64,000 bases of DNA, taken from Bacillus sp. V2I10 (GTDB taxonomy: Bacteria > Bacillota > Bacilli > Bacillales > Bacillaceae). Where the stretch lies: positions 2,566,001 to 2,630,000 of the forward strand of contig NZ_JAUSYV010000001.1 of assembly GCF_030817055.1 (NCBI RefSeq), written 5' to 3'. A program made the position numbers and the translations under genes. The notes beneath the pieces are model-generated. The model was not told the DNA's origin, ran no database searches, and saw nothing but the letters and a program-made list of their open reading frames with translations. Positions 18,290 to 27,406 of the stretch are shown here, piece after piece. Position 1 is the first letter of the stretch. Each line of letters opens with the position of its first letter.

Positions 18290-21200
18290 ATGAATGGGAA
18301 AGTTTTTAGGAGAATATTGATTTTTTTCTTTGCAATTGTTTTTATTATTTCAGGATCAAATTTTTATTATGATCCTGAAGTTCAAGCGGATAAGGTGCCA
18401 GTTTTTAAAAATGCATCTGTACACGACCCATCTGTCATAAAAGTAGATAACTCCTTTTATGTGTTCGGATCTCATTTGGCAGCAGCTAAAACAGAGGATT
18501 TTATGCAATGGGAACGCTTTGCATCAGAAGTTAATCCAGAAAACCCCTTGTTTGAAAATGTGGTGGAGGAACTAAAAGAAACGTTTGATTGGTCTCAATC
18601 AGATACTTTATGGGCTTCTGATGTTATTCAGCTTGAAGATGGTAAGTACTATATGTATTACAATGCTTGTAAAGGTGATTCTCCACGCTCCGCACTTGGT
18701 ATAGCAGTCTCAGATCATGTTGAAGGTCCTTATGAGGATACCGGAATTATTTTAAAATCAGGAATGTGGGACGAAATTAGTGAAGATGGAACGATTTATG
18801 ATGCTGGCATTCATCCGAATACTGTAGATCCAGATGTGTTCTTTGATGCTGAAGGAAAACTTTGGATGATGTATGGTTCATATTCAGGAGGTATTTTTAT
18901 TCTTGAATTAGATGGTGAAACGGGAAAACCCTTACCAGACCAAGGATATGGGAAAAAACTGCTTGGAGGAAATCATAGTAGAATTGAGGCTCCCTATATC
19001 CAGTATAACCCTGTAACAGATTATTATTATATGTATCTATCATTTGGGGGATTAGATTCATTTGGCGGTTACAACATGCGTGTAGTACGGTCTGAAAAAC
19101 CAGATGGACCATACTATGATGCAGAAGGCAATGATATGATAAACGTAAAAGCTGACCCTGCTCTACCACTTTTTGATGATGCATCAATCGAACCTTATGG
19201 CGTAAAATTGATGGGGAATTTCTTGTTTACTAGAGAAATTGGGGAGCCTGGAACAGGGATTGGTACTGGGTATGTTTCTCCAGGGCACAATTCAGTCTAC
19301 TATGATGAAGAGACAGATGAGCAATATTTAATCTTTCATACACGCTTCCCTGAAAAAGGTGAGCAGCATGAAATTCGTGTTCATAAAATGTATATGAACG
19401 CCGAAGGATGGCCTGTCGTTTCGCCGCATCGATACGCAGGTGAATCATTAGAAAATATTTCAGAATCAGATATAAGTGGAGATTACAAGTTTATTAATCA
19501 TGGTAAAGATATTTCTTCAGGTATTAAAGAATCAGTTATTGTAAGCTTAAATAATGATGGAACAATCTCTGGAGAAGGTAATGGCACGTGGGAATTAACT
19601 GGTGATAATAAAGTGGTATTGAAGGTGGATGGAAGTACCTATGACGGTGTATTTGTACGTCAGTGGGATCCAACTTCAGAAAGTTTCGTGATGACTTTCA
19701 CTGCATTATCAAATGAAGGTGTATCAATTTGGGGCAGTAAAACCGAAATTAAATCAGATGAAGAAATTGTAAAAGCTGTAAAAAATGATTTGGATCTTGG
19801 TGATACAAGCAATGTTATTAGTAACCTAACCTTACCTACAAAGGGGTTACGCCATTCTGAAATTACTTGGCAGTCTTCTAATCCTGAAGTTGTGTCTGGG
19901 CAAGGAATTGTGACGCGTCCAACTGAAGAAGAGAATGTTACTGTTACGCTGACAGCGACAATAACAAAAGGTGATAGTTCGGCAACTAAAACCTTTTCAA
20001 TTACTGTTTTACCCCAAAAAGAGGGTAAATTAGTTGCTCACTATGCTTTTGAGGATAGTTTAGTTGATAGTACGAATAATGCTTATTCAGGAACGGTTAC
20101 AGGTAATAGGATCAATAATACAGGCGGAGCTAATACTTACGCGGGCGGCAAAGTTGGAAAAGCTGTTATGTTTGATGGCGCATCAGGTATTCGCTTACCA
20201 GACGGCCTTATTTCTAGTAATAAATATACGGTTTCATTGTGGCTTAAACCAGACCAATTAACAGACTTCACAACGGCTTTCTTTGGAGCGCGCAATACTG
20301 ACAGTTGGATAAGCTTAGTACCTAGAGGTGGCGACTGGGTCAACAATAATTCGATGATTTGGTCATCAAATAATGGATGGTATGATGCTGACACCAAGAT
20401 AAAACTTCAAGTAAATGAATGGTCACATGTCGCATTTACTGTTGATAATGGTAAAATAGCTATTTATATAAACGGCGTTAAAACGTTCACAGGTACTGGA
20501 TTTTCAAATATATTTACTACTACTGATGGTGTATTTAGCTTAGGTGTAAACTACTGGGATCTTCCATATAAAGGTTTAATGGATGAGGTACTCATATATG
20601 ATTCAAAAGCTCTTTCAGAAGAGAAAATTATTGGTTACTATAAATCAGGAGAAATTCCAGAAGTGGAAGATCCAGATAAAATCGCTCCAGAAACGAATCA
20701 TAAAATTGAAGAAAGTGAAAAAAACGGATGGTATCGTAAGCCTGTTACAGTTAACTTTACTGCTGAAGATAATGAGGCTGGTATTGAATCAACTCATTAC
20801 AGTTTAAATGAAGGGGCTGAACAAATAGGAGATTCAGTAAAGATATCTAAGGATGGCAAATATCTTTTACAGTACTGGAGTATCGATAAGGCAGGCAATC
20901 GTGAAGAGAAAAAATCAGTAGAAATCAATCTTGATCAGACAGCTCCAATGATTACTTTTTCAGAAGCAGATGGAACTGAGTTTGGTGTGAATCAGGAAAT
21001 GAATATTACATGCATAGCAGAAGATGCTCTATCAGGAATAGCCTCCTCATCATGCAAGGGTTTGACGATACCTGCTTATAAGCTAGGGTTAGGATCTCAC
21101 TCTATTATAGGACATGCAATTGATAAAGCAGGTAATAGCTCAAGTGCAACTCTAAACATAATAGTTACTGTAAACTATAAAAGCTTAGGTAGTTTAACAG

Positions 21201-21421
21201 AACAGTTTCTGGAACAAAGTGATAATAAGAATTATAATCCTAAACCATTTATTAGCAAGCTTGAAGCAGCTAAATCATCTGAAGAGAAGGGGAAAATTCA
21301 TGCAAGAAATGGACAAATAAGATCTTATATCAATCAAGTGAAGACAAAGATCGGCAGTGAATTTACAGCAGAACAGGCGAAAGTTTTGATTAATCTTGCT
21401 AACTCTCTTCTTGATAAATAA
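18290..21421 (+). CDS. abnA: Secreted multidomain endo-alpha-1,5-L-arabinanase (GH43) with LamG, Ig-like and C-terminal FIMAH-like domains
   Basis: The extracellular enzyme that would open arabinan chains. Residues 1-35 are a signal peptide (basic start, hydrophobic FFFAIVFIISG). The GH43 propeller covers about 38-385, with Asp46 (VHDPSV), Asp180 (NTVDPD) and Glu233 (IEAPY) as expected catalytic acids. A beta domain follows to about 485, then a Big-type domain (490-575), a LamG/concanavalin-like carbohydrate-binding domain (583-785), two Ig-like repeats with DKAGN motifs (800-965) and a FIMAH-like helical tail (965-1043). Its 1043 residues compare with about 320 for B. subtilis AbnA. The ATG at 18290 has AGAGGAG 9 bases upstream; the in-frame ATG at 18236 lacks a site and would precede the signal peptide. 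Confidence 0.9.
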   Translation: MNGKVFRRILIFFFAIVFIISGSNFYYDPEVQADKVPVFKNASVHDPSVIKVDNSFYVFGSHLAAAKTEDFMQWERFASEVNPENPLFENVVEELKETFDWSQSDTLWASDVIQLEDGKYYMYYNACKGDSPRSALGIAVSDHVEGPYEDTGIILKSGMWDEISEDGTIYDAGIHPNTVDPDVFFDAEGKLWMMYGSYSGGIFILELDGETGKPLPDQGYGKKLLGGNHSRIEAPYIQYNPVTDYYYMYLSFGGLDSFGGYNMRVVRSEKPDGPYYDAEGNDMINVKADPALPLFDDASIEPYGVKLMGNFLFTREIGEPGTGIGTGYVSPGHNSVYYDEETDEQYLIFHTRFPEKGEQHEIRVHKMYMNAEGWPVVSPHRYAGESLENISESDISGDYKFINHGKDISSGIKESVIVSLNNDGTISGEGNGTWELTGDNKVVLKVDGSTYDGVFVRQWDPTSESFVMTFTALSNEGVSIWGSKTEIKSDEEIVKAVKNDLDLGDTSNVISNLTLPTKGLRHSEITWQSSNPEVVSGQGIVTRPTEEENVTVTLTATITKGDSSATKTFSITVLPQKEGKLVAHYAFEDSLVDSTNNAYSGTVTGNRINNTGGANTYAGGKVGKAVMFDGASGIRLPDGLISSNKYTVSLWLKPDQLTDFTTAFFGARNTDSWISLVPRGGDWVNNNSMIWSSNNGWYDADTKIKLQVNEWSHVAFTVDNGKIAIYINGVKTFTGTGFSNIFTTTDGVFSLGVNYWDLPYKGLMDEVLIYDSKALSEEKIIGYYKSGEIPEVEDPDKIAPETNHKIEESEKNGWYRKPVTVNFTAEDNEAGIESTHYSLNEGAEQIGDSVKISKDGKYLLQYWSIDKAGNREEKKSVEINLDQTAPMITFSEADGTEFGVNQEMNITCIAEDALSGIASSSCKGLTIPAYKLGLGSHSIIGHAIDKAGNSSSATLNIIVTVNYKSLGSLTEQFLEQSDNKNYNPKPFISKLEAAKSSEEKGKIHARNGQIRSYINQVKTKIGSEFTAEQAKVLINLANSLLDK

Positions 21422-21513
21422 AAGAATGATGAATATTGCTTTACATTTTGTATAAGTGGATGTTGAAGAATAGATAGCATCCTAAATGAAACCTTGTAAT
21501 ATGAGAAATTGCT

Positions 21514-21537
21514 GAGCTTCCATGAAAATGGAGGCTC
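21514..21537 (+). terminator. Hairpin after abnA, probable terminator
   Basis: GAGCTTCCAT, a GAAA tetraloop and ATGGAGGCTC pair with one G-T. Only a short T run (CACTTTTTC) follows some bases later, so termination may be incomplete. Confidence 0.6.
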
Positions 21538-21835
21538 TTAATCACTTTTTCAAAAAAGTAATAATTACAAAGCCAGCATGAGAGGCTGCCTCACTTACAG
21601 TCGTGTTTCCTTCCATTAATAATTATCTGCTTCATGAATGCGCAGCATAGTTACATTTTCAATGAACATCCTACCATTTATTAGGATTAGATTGGAAGTT
21701 GATATCCCCTCAGCAGTAAGATCTTGAATATTAAAAATTAGCAATGAAGCTTGAATAACTATAATATTTTCATTCATTAACCTAATATTCTCTGTTTTTC
21801 TCAAAAGCAGGAACTGACAAATTTAAATCGCTAAA

Positions 21836-21851
21836 ACACATACGGATAAGT
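21836..21851 (+). promoter_or_regulatory. Weak AraR-like box upstream of the second importer
   Basis: ACACATACGGATAAGT shares the TACGGA core with the box at 21920 and lies 84 bases from it centre to centre, the spacing seen at araB and 31218. By sequence alone it is weak (10 of 16). Confidence 0.35.
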
Positions 21852-21888
21852 TTTGTTTGAATTATCAAAAAAATAAAAAAATTAATGA

Positions 21889-21917
21889 TTGAAAAAAGCA
21901 ATAAATTTACTTACAAT
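21889..21917 (+). promoter_or_regulatory. Promoter of the second arabinan importer
   Basis: TTGAAA (21889-21894), a 17-base spacer, TACAAT (21912-21917), followed directly by an AraR box. Confidence 0.65.
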
Positions 21918-21919
21918 AA

Positions 21920-21935
21920 ACTTATACGGATGAAT
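21920..21935 (+). promoter_or_regulatory. AraR operator of the second importer
   Basis: ACTTATACGGATGAAT matches the AraR box at 11 of 16 and overlaps the expected transcription start. A half-site (TCGTACAA, about 21967-21974) lies 41 bases downstream. Confidence 0.55.
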
Positions 21936-22046
21936 TGGTGAATAACATTTTCACCTCAACACACATTCGTACAACATTATGCAAATCATACAGAATTAAT
22001 CAATTATGTGTCATCCAAGCTAAACACTTTTTAATAATAAACAGTT

Positions 22047-22060
22047 TGTAAGCGTTATCA
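22047..22060 (+). promoter_or_regulatory. cre site (CcpA)
   Basis: TGTAAGCGTTATCA fits the cre consensus TGWAANCGNTNWCA at every position. It sits about 120 bases downstream of the promoter, where CcpA would act as a roadblock. Confidence 0.8.
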
Positions 22061-22477
22061 AAATGCACAGAACATTAATGGCGCTAGATTATTACATTTT
22101 TAGAACATTTTAGTCTTTTATAAAAGATTATTGAAGGGGGGGACATAGTAAGTTAGGTTATATACCCAAGATGATCATGCTTTACATCAGTCTTTTGAAA
22201 TTTATTAATATACACTAAAACTCTCCTAAAAAATTATAACAACTACAGCTCCTATGGTTTCAAATGACGGATGATGAGATGTCAAGCCGACAGCGGAGAA
22301 ACTTAAGGCTTTTCTCAACTGGAAACTGTTTCTAATCATTCTTTACTTCTTATTTCTGCACCTGAATCTATCAAAACACACCATCGCCTAACCATAACAA
22401 CTAATAATAAGCAATTTTTACAGGTAATCTTTTTTAGCTAAGGTTATTTTTCGATAAAACAAAAGGGGGGAATTACC

Positions 22478-24091
22478 ATGAAAAAGGTATTATCATTGTT
22501 ATTAACCACCTGTTTAGCAACAACGACTCTGGCAGCATGCAGTGATAAAACAAGTAAGGAGCAAGAGGTAACTAAAGATGGAAGAGTTGTTTTAACTGGA
22601 CTTATAACGAAACATCCACTGACAAAAAATGTTAACAAAATGGAATGGTTAGAAGAAGCTGAGAAACGAGCAGGCGTGGAGATTAAATGGGAAGAGGTGA
22701 CAGCAGACTGGGAGCAGAAAAAAGGTGCTATGCTTGCTGGCGGTGATATTCCAGATATAATCGTAGGACCAAATGCAATAACGGACGCAGACTTTTCCAA
22801 ATTCAAAGGACTTTTTGAAGATTTAACACCATTAATCGAGGATCACGGACCAAATATACAAAAAATGTTTGAAGAAAAGTCTGAATTAAAAGTTATTTCA
22901 ACGCAGCTTAATGGCGAAATATACGGTTTACCTAAATATCAGAGATATTGGCCTGATACTGGAACAAGACAATTTATCAATCAAAAATGGCTGGACAATT
23001 TAGGTTTAGAACAACCAACGAATTGGGATGAATTATATACCGTTTTGAAAGCATTTAAAGAAGAAGATGCAAATGGCAATGGTGATCCAAATGATGAAAT
23101 TCCAATGGACTTTGCTCCTATAGGAACTGGAGGTTTTGGTTTCTTTCACCCTACTGTTCTGCTGGGAAGTACTGGTATGACTATAGTTGGCGGCGGTGGA
23201 CAAGGCTATTTTGCTGAAGATGGTAAAGTGAGCAACTTCTTTGTAGATGAACGTTATAAACAACTCGTTGAATTTTTGAACAAACTCTATAAGGAGAAAT
23301 TAATTAGTGGGGAAGCATTTACTCAGGATTATACAAAATATCAATCAGTTGCACGCGGAGAGGGAGAAACTGCAACTGTTGGATATACGTATGGCTGGGA
23401 ACTAACAGACAGATTCGGTAATGAATTAGCTCCGCAATATTCCTCTATTGCCCCGCTTAAGATAGATGAAAGCTCGACTGTAAAGCCATCATGGACGTAT
23501 GATTATAATGTATTAAACTATGGCGTTAACATGATTCAAATGTCCTCACAAACAAAAAATAAAGAAGCCGCCATGAGATTTATTAATGAATTGTATGATC
23601 CAAAAGTTAGTATGCAGGTATTATTTGGTTCTCTAGGACCTAACATCAAAGATAATGGTGACGAAACTTACAGTATTCTTCCTCCAGAAGATGAAAAAAT
23701 GGATCCAGGAACTTGGAAATGGACATCTTCATGGGCAGATAATGGACCATTGTATATTTCTGATTCTTTAAAACTGACTTTAGGTACAGATATGCAGTCA
23801 GTTGGAGAGCAAACAGAAGCACTACAGAGTGCATTGGATGCTATTGACACTGAAAACGACGTTTTACCTGATACGTTCTTAAAATATTCTGAAGAAGATA
23901 ACAATGTGATGAGCCTGGTCAATACAGAACTGATGAACCTGGCAATGGCGAATTTCTCCAAATGGGTTACAAAAGGCGGAATTGATTCGGAATGGGATTC
24001 TTACGTCGAAAAAATGAATCAAATGGGACTCCCGGGAAATATTGAAATCGTCCAAGAGTACTATGATGATTACAAGTCCAAAATGGAATAA
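22478..24091 (+). CDS. Arabino-oligosaccharide-type ABC importer binding lipoprotein (LplA/YtcQ family)
   Basis: An extracytoplasmic solute-binding lipoprotein of 537 residues. The signal ends in LAAC, giving Cys21 for lipidation. The long form, the GDIPDIIV and WLDNLGLEQPTNWDELYTVL segments and the EF-hand-like stretch DANGNGDPNDEIP are typical of the LplA/YtcQ class, which bind larger oligosaccharides and pair with LplB/LplC permeases. AAAAGGGGGG precedes the ATG. Its place in the AraR island suggests arabinan-derived oligosaccharides as ligand, as for the Geobacillus AbnE system; this is inference. Confidence 0.85.
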   Translation: MKKVLSLLLTTCLATTTLAACSDKTSKEQEVTKDGRVVLTGLITKHPLTKNVNKMEWLEEAEKRAGVEIKWEEVTADWEQKKGAMLAGGDIPDIIVGPNAITDADFSKFKGLFEDLTPLIEDHGPNIQKMFEEKSELKVISTQLNGEIYGLPKYQRYWPDTGTRQFINQKWLDNLGLEQPTNWDELYTVLKAFKEEDANGNGDPNDEIPMDFAPIGTGGFGFFHPTVLLGSTGMTIVGGGGQGYFAEDGKVSNFFVDERYKQLVEFLNKLYKEKLISGEAFTQDYTKYQSVARGEGETATVGYTYGWELTDRFGNELAPQYSSIAPLKIDESSTVKPSWTYDYNVLNYGVNMIQMSSQTKNKEAAMRFINELYDPKVSMQVLFGSLGPNIKDNGDETYSILPPEDEKMDPGTWKWTSSWADNGPLYISDSLKLTLGTDMQSVGEQTEALQSALDAIDTENDVLPDTFLKYSEEDNNVMSLVNTELMNLAMANFSKWVTKGGIDSEWDSYVEKMNQMGLPGNIEIVQEYYDDYKSKME

Positions 24092-24141
24092 ATCACTGTG
24101 AAAGGCTGATGCAATCAATCATTCTTAATAAATAATTTGGG

Positions 24142-24177
24142 AGATGCTATACCATTTTATGTTGTGGTATAGCATCT
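24142..24177 (+). other. Stem-loop between lipoprotein and permease genes
   Basis: AGATGCTATACCA and TGGTATAGCATCT form a perfect 13-bp stem around a 10-base loop, followed by TCTATAAATAAAGGAG, the ribosome site of the next gene. There is no T run, so an mRNA-stabilising role is more likely than termination. Confidence 0.75.
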
Positions 24178-24203
24178 TCTATAAATAAAGGAGAATTTTG
24201 TTC

Positions 24204-25172
24204 ATGCCCTTTATAAACTTGGAATCAAAAAAAATTAATAGCATCACTTCTATACCTTTGCAAAAAAAGAAAACAATCTTTAATACATTTAAACGTGATT
24301 ATCAATTATGGCTGTTGATCCTTCCTGCAATTGTTTGTGTCATCATATTTAACTACATTCCGATGTACGGAATTCAATTAGCCTTCCGTGAATATGACTT
24401 TACTGCTAAACTCACCGGGGGAGAATGGGTAGGGCTAAAATACTTCGAACAATTTATAAATAGCCATTTGTTTACCGACCTTTTGAAGAACACAGTAGTT
24501 ATTAGTTTAACAACAATTTTAATAGGTTTTCCGGCTCCCATTATTTTGGCATTGTTAATTAACCAAATCAGATGGAAGCGGGGAAAAAAAATTCTTCAAA
24601 CTACAGTCTATTTACCACACTTTATTTCTTTGGTGGTGTTGGTTGGGTTGTTAAATGTACTCTTATCACCAAACACTGGTATTTTAGGGCTCTTAGTAAA
24701 TAAGATGGGTTTTGAGGAATTGAATTTATTAGCTTCTACAGAAACCTTTGTGCCAGTGTACGTGCTTTCTGACGTGTGGCAGCATGTAGGCTGGAATAGT
24801 ATTATCTATTTGGCAGCACTTTCTAGCGTTGATCCGCAATTATACGATGCTGCTAAGATTGACGGGGCTAATAGGTGGCAAATTATCCGGAATGTAGAGA
24901 TTCCAGCCATTATTCCTACAATCATTATCCTCCTTATCCTAAATATGGGGCATATCATTAGTACAGGATTCGAAAAGATATTTTTAATGCAAAATTCATT
25001 AAATCTCCCAGTTTCAGAGGTTATAGAAACATATGTATATAAGATTGGTATTATTTCTAACCAATTCAGTTATGCTGCAGCGATTGGTTTGTTTAACACC
25101 TTAATTAATTTCACTTTATTGTTAGTCATGAATTATATTGCAAAAAGAACTTCAAGAATAAGTTTGTGGTAA
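24204..25172 (+). CDS. ABC importer permease (LplB/YteP family)
   Basis: A permease of 322 residues with six membrane segments. The EAA-like loop reads DAAKIDGANRWQIIRNVEIP. The N-terminal motif DYQLWLLILPAIVCVIIFNY and IPMYGIQLAFREYD are characteristic of the LplB/YteP class. The ATG at 24204 is chosen because AAAGGAG ends 10 bases before it; the TTG at 24198 is too close. It partners with the LplC-type permease that follows after 36 bases. Confidence 0.88.
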   Translation: MPFINLESKKINSITSIPLQKKKTIFNTFKRDYQLWLLILPAIVCVIIFNYIPMYGIQLAFREYDFTAKLTGGEWVGLKYFEQFINSHLFTDLLKNTVVISLTTILIGFPAPIILALLINQIRWKRGKKILQTTVYLPHFISLVVLVGLLNVLLSPNTGILGLLVNKMGFEELNLLASTETFVPVYVLSDVWQHVGWNSIIYLAALSSVDPQLYDAAKIDGANRWQIIRNVEIPAIIPTIIILLILNMGHIISTGFEKIFLMQNSLNLPVSEVIETYVYKIGIISNQFSYAAAIGLFNTLINFTLLLVMNYIAKRTSRISLW

Positions 25173-25208
25173 TAGAGAAACATTTACTATTAGCAAGGAG
25201 GGAAGGTC

Positions 25209-26108
25209 ATGGGCTTTCTAAAAACTAAAAATTACTCAGAATTACTATTTGATATTTTTATCTACACTACATGTGCTTTAGTATTCTTAGTCATTGCCTA
25301 TCCTTTGTATTTTGTCATTATTGCGTCAGTCAGTGATTCAACACTTGTTTCTACTGGAAAAGTTCTATTCTTCCCAAAGGGATTTAGTCTTTTTGGGTAT
25401 CAGGAGATCTTTCAAGATTCAAGAATTTGGATTGGATACAGAAATACAATGATCTACGCGTTAGGTGGTACCTTAATTAATTTGTTATTCACATTACCAG
25501 CAGCTTATGCACTATCAAGACAAGAGTTTAGAGCAAGACGTCCTTTAATGTTTTTCTTCGTCTTCACCATGTTTTTTAATGGCGGGTTAATCCCAACATA
25601 CCTATTAATGAAAGATTTATCTATGATAGATACAATGTGGGTCTTTATCTTTAACCCAGTTACAGTAAATGTATTTAACCTTATTATTACAAGAACTTTT
25701 TTTGAAAGTACGATTCCAAATGAAATGTATGAAGCTGCCATTATGGATGGATGTAATCACGTTAAATTTTTCTCAAAAATAGTATTGCCTTTGTCAAAAG
25801 CGGTAATATCCGTTATTGGACTATATTACTTAGTCTGGCATTGGAATGACTTCTTTACGGGTTTAATTTATATTAGAGATTATAGTTTGCAGCCGCTGCA
25901 AATTGTATTGAGAGATATCCTCATTTCCAACCAGGTTTTCGCTGAAGGTGCTGGCAGTGGAGGAGCTGGAGGAGGGTATGCACAAAGATACGCCGATCAA
26001 ATTAAATATGGTGTTATCATAGTTTCTACCTTGCCGATTTTAGTTGTGTATCCATTTTTACAAAAATATTTTGAAAAAGGTGTTATGATTGGATCTGTAA
26101 AAGGATAA
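25209..26108 (+). CDS. ABC importer permease (LplC/YtcP family)
   Basis: A 299-residue permease with six membrane segments and the EAA loop EAAIMDGCNHVKFFSKIVLP. The C terminus ends GVMIGSVKG, a common signature of this class. AAGGAGGGAAGG precedes the ATG. A short glycine-rich insertion (GAGSGGAGGGYAQRYADQIK) before the last membrane segment is usual for LplC/YtcP proteins. It closes the operon and is followed by a bidirectional terminator shared with the convergent DUF624 gene. Confidence 0.88.
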   Translation: MGFLKTKNYSELLFDIFIYTTCALVFLVIAYPLYFVIIASVSDSTLVSTGKVLFFPKGFSLFGYQEIFQDSRIWIGYRNTMIYALGGTLINLLFTLPAAYALSRQEFRARRPLMFFFVFTMFFNGGLIPTYLLMKDLSMIDTMWVFIFNPVTVNVFNLIITRTFFESTIPNEMYEAAIMDGCNHVKFFSKIVLPLSKAVISVIGLYYLVWHWNDFFTGLIYIRDYSLQPLQIVLRDILISNQVFAEGAGSGGAGGGYAQRYADQIKYGVIIVSTLPILVVYPFLQKYFEKGVMIGSVKG

Positions 26109-26170
26109 CTGATCGCTGTGTTTCAGATAAGGATTAGTACATTTTAAGATTTTGTAAATGAAAACAAAAT

Positions 26171-26217
26171 AAAAAAAGCATTTGAGAATGATTACGCAAA
26201 TTCTCAAGTGCTTTTTT
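26171..26217. terminator. Bidirectional terminator between convergent genes
   Basis: AGCATTTGAGAAT and ATTCTCAAGTGCT pair with one G-T, with an A run before and a T run after, so it works on both strands. Confidence 0.85.
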
Positions 26218-26253
26218 CTTTATAAATTCTTATTCGAAAAAACAGTTCGTTTA

Positions 26254-26895
26254 TTATTGCGTTGAATGATTATTTTTTCTATCATAAGAATGCTCTAAAC
26301 CTGGAAACGATCTGGAAGATATTTTCATTATTATATAACTTATTAAACCGATCCCAAACACTGGAATTAAACCAGGAACTTGAAAGAATAATAATATCGT
26401 AATTACTAATACAGCGATCATTAAGGTAGATTGTAACGGTCTGCCTATTGATAGGACAAAAGCATATTTAATATAATCGATTGTTTTAAAATTATAATGA
26501 ACAAAGACTGGAAATACATGAAGCAAAGTTAATAGATAGAGTAGTCCTGCAATATAAGTAATGACAATCATGAATTGATTAAAAATATTGGCATCTAATT
26601 GCTGCAGCACTCTTAAATTGATATATAAAATAAATCCTGCAACTAAAAATATATAACCTAGAAGATTTGATTTTAGAAACTCTACTTTGAAAGTATTCCA
26701 AAACAATTTAATGATAGAAACGTTCTCTGCTGACATTATTAATTTTCTTATTACAGCATGTATAGCTGCAGTAGCTGGAAATATACCTAGTATAAAAAGT
26801 CCCGATAAAGAAAACAAGAACCATAAAATATTCAGTACAAACAAATGAAATGCCCATTCACCAATACGAATATACCAACTTGTTACACCTTTCAT
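26254..26895 (-). CDS. YesL-like DUF624 membrane protein (second copy)
   Basis: A 213-residue integral membrane protein with the conserved GIFPATAAIHAVIRKLI region of DUF624. The ATG at 26895 is preceded by GGGAGGG with a 9-base spacing; the upstream in-frame ATG at 26976 has no such site. It is divergent from the GH27 gene and convergent with the LplABC-type importer. Its upstream region carries the AraR box at 27002-27017, so it should belong to the regulon. It is paralogous to the protein at 6449-7138; both sit next to an importer. Confidence 0.8.
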   Translation of the reverse strand: MKGVTSWYIRIGEWAFHLFVLNILWFLFSLSGLFILGIFPATAAIHAVIRKLIMSAENVSIIKLFWNTFKVEFLKSNLLGYIFLVAGFILYINLRVLQQLDANIFNQFMIVITYIAGLLYLLTLLHVFPVFVHYNFKTIDYIKYAFVLSIGRPLQSTLMIAVLVITILLFFQVPGLIPVFGIGLISYIIMKISSRSFPGLEHSYDRKNNHSTQ

Positions 26896-27001
26896 ACCTA
26901 CTGTCCCTCCCATTAGTATTTTGTAATCGCTTTTATAATCGTGTTTGTCAAATGGTTTATTAAATGCTGTTATCAAAACGTTCCAAGTTCAATAAAATAT
27001 A

Positions 27002-27017
27002 AGTTGTTCGTATAAGT
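27002..27017 (-). promoter_or_regulatory. AraR operator for the divergent DUF624 gene
   Basis: AGTTGTTCGTATAAGT matches the AraR box at 13 of 16. On the minus strand it lies just upstream of a TATATT -10-like sequence, within the promoter. Confidence 0.65.
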
Positions 27018-27203
27018 TAAGAATACACAACTTAGGTGTACACGTAAATAAATTTTTAAAAACTCTGAATATTGTGTGGGTAATTCTTGAACCTTAGAGT
27101 GGCTTAGTTTATCAGTGTATTTAAATATTAATTTCTCTAAATATATTTTTTTTAGCTGTCATTTTTTTTGAAAAATGTTGCGTTAGAATTAATACAGAAC
27201 TTC

Positions 27204-27232
27204 TTGACAAACAAATAGAATATCATTAATCT
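27204..27232 (+). promoter_or_regulatory. Promoter of the GH27-GH127 operon
   Basis: TTGACA (27204-27209), a 17-base spacer, TAATCT (27227-27232), followed by an AraR box. Confidence 0.7.
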
Positions 27233-27248
27233 GAATGTACGTACAAAT
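27233..27248 (+). promoter_or_regulatory. AraR operator of the GH27-GH127 operon
   Basis: GAATGTACGTACAAAT has a perfect TACGTA core and right half-site (13 of 16) and directly follows the -10 box. Confidence 0.8.
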
Positions 27249-27326
27249 TATCGGTATTTTCACACTATGCAAATACATCCGCTCAACTATTAAGTTCGTT
27301 CGCTTTGTTAATCTTATTTATAATTT

Positions 27327-27340
27327 TGAAAGCGCTATAA
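27327..27340 (+). promoter_or_regulatory. cre site (CcpA)
   Basis: TGAAAGCGCTATAA matches the cre consensus at 13 of 14 positions and lies about 90 bases after the promoter. Confidence 0.65.
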
Positions 27341-27406
27341 AACGAAAAAATACTATGAGTTTCACTTTGCCCAAGTAAAGATTAGTTATAAAAGGAGTGG
27401 GAAAAA

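Larger units (their letters stand above)
21538..22477 (+). promoter_or_regulatory. Long regulatory region of the second arabinan importer
   Basis: About 940 bases without a convincing gene. A promoter at 21889-21917 (TTGAAA, 17 bases, TACAAT) implies a leader of roughly 550 bases before the lipoprotein gene. It contains AraR boxes and a cre site (listed separately). A short minus-strand open frame (21616-21804) is present but has no family resemblance I can name. Confidence 0.6.

Noticed and set aside
21616..21804. Minus-strand open frame of 62 codons
   Set aside because: No ribosome site of note and no recognisable family; probably chance in AT-rich DNA, although a remnant cannot be excluded.
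27034..27049. Extra AraR box AGGTGTACACGTAAAT
   Set aside because: The TACGTA core is not kept; matches only the left half.
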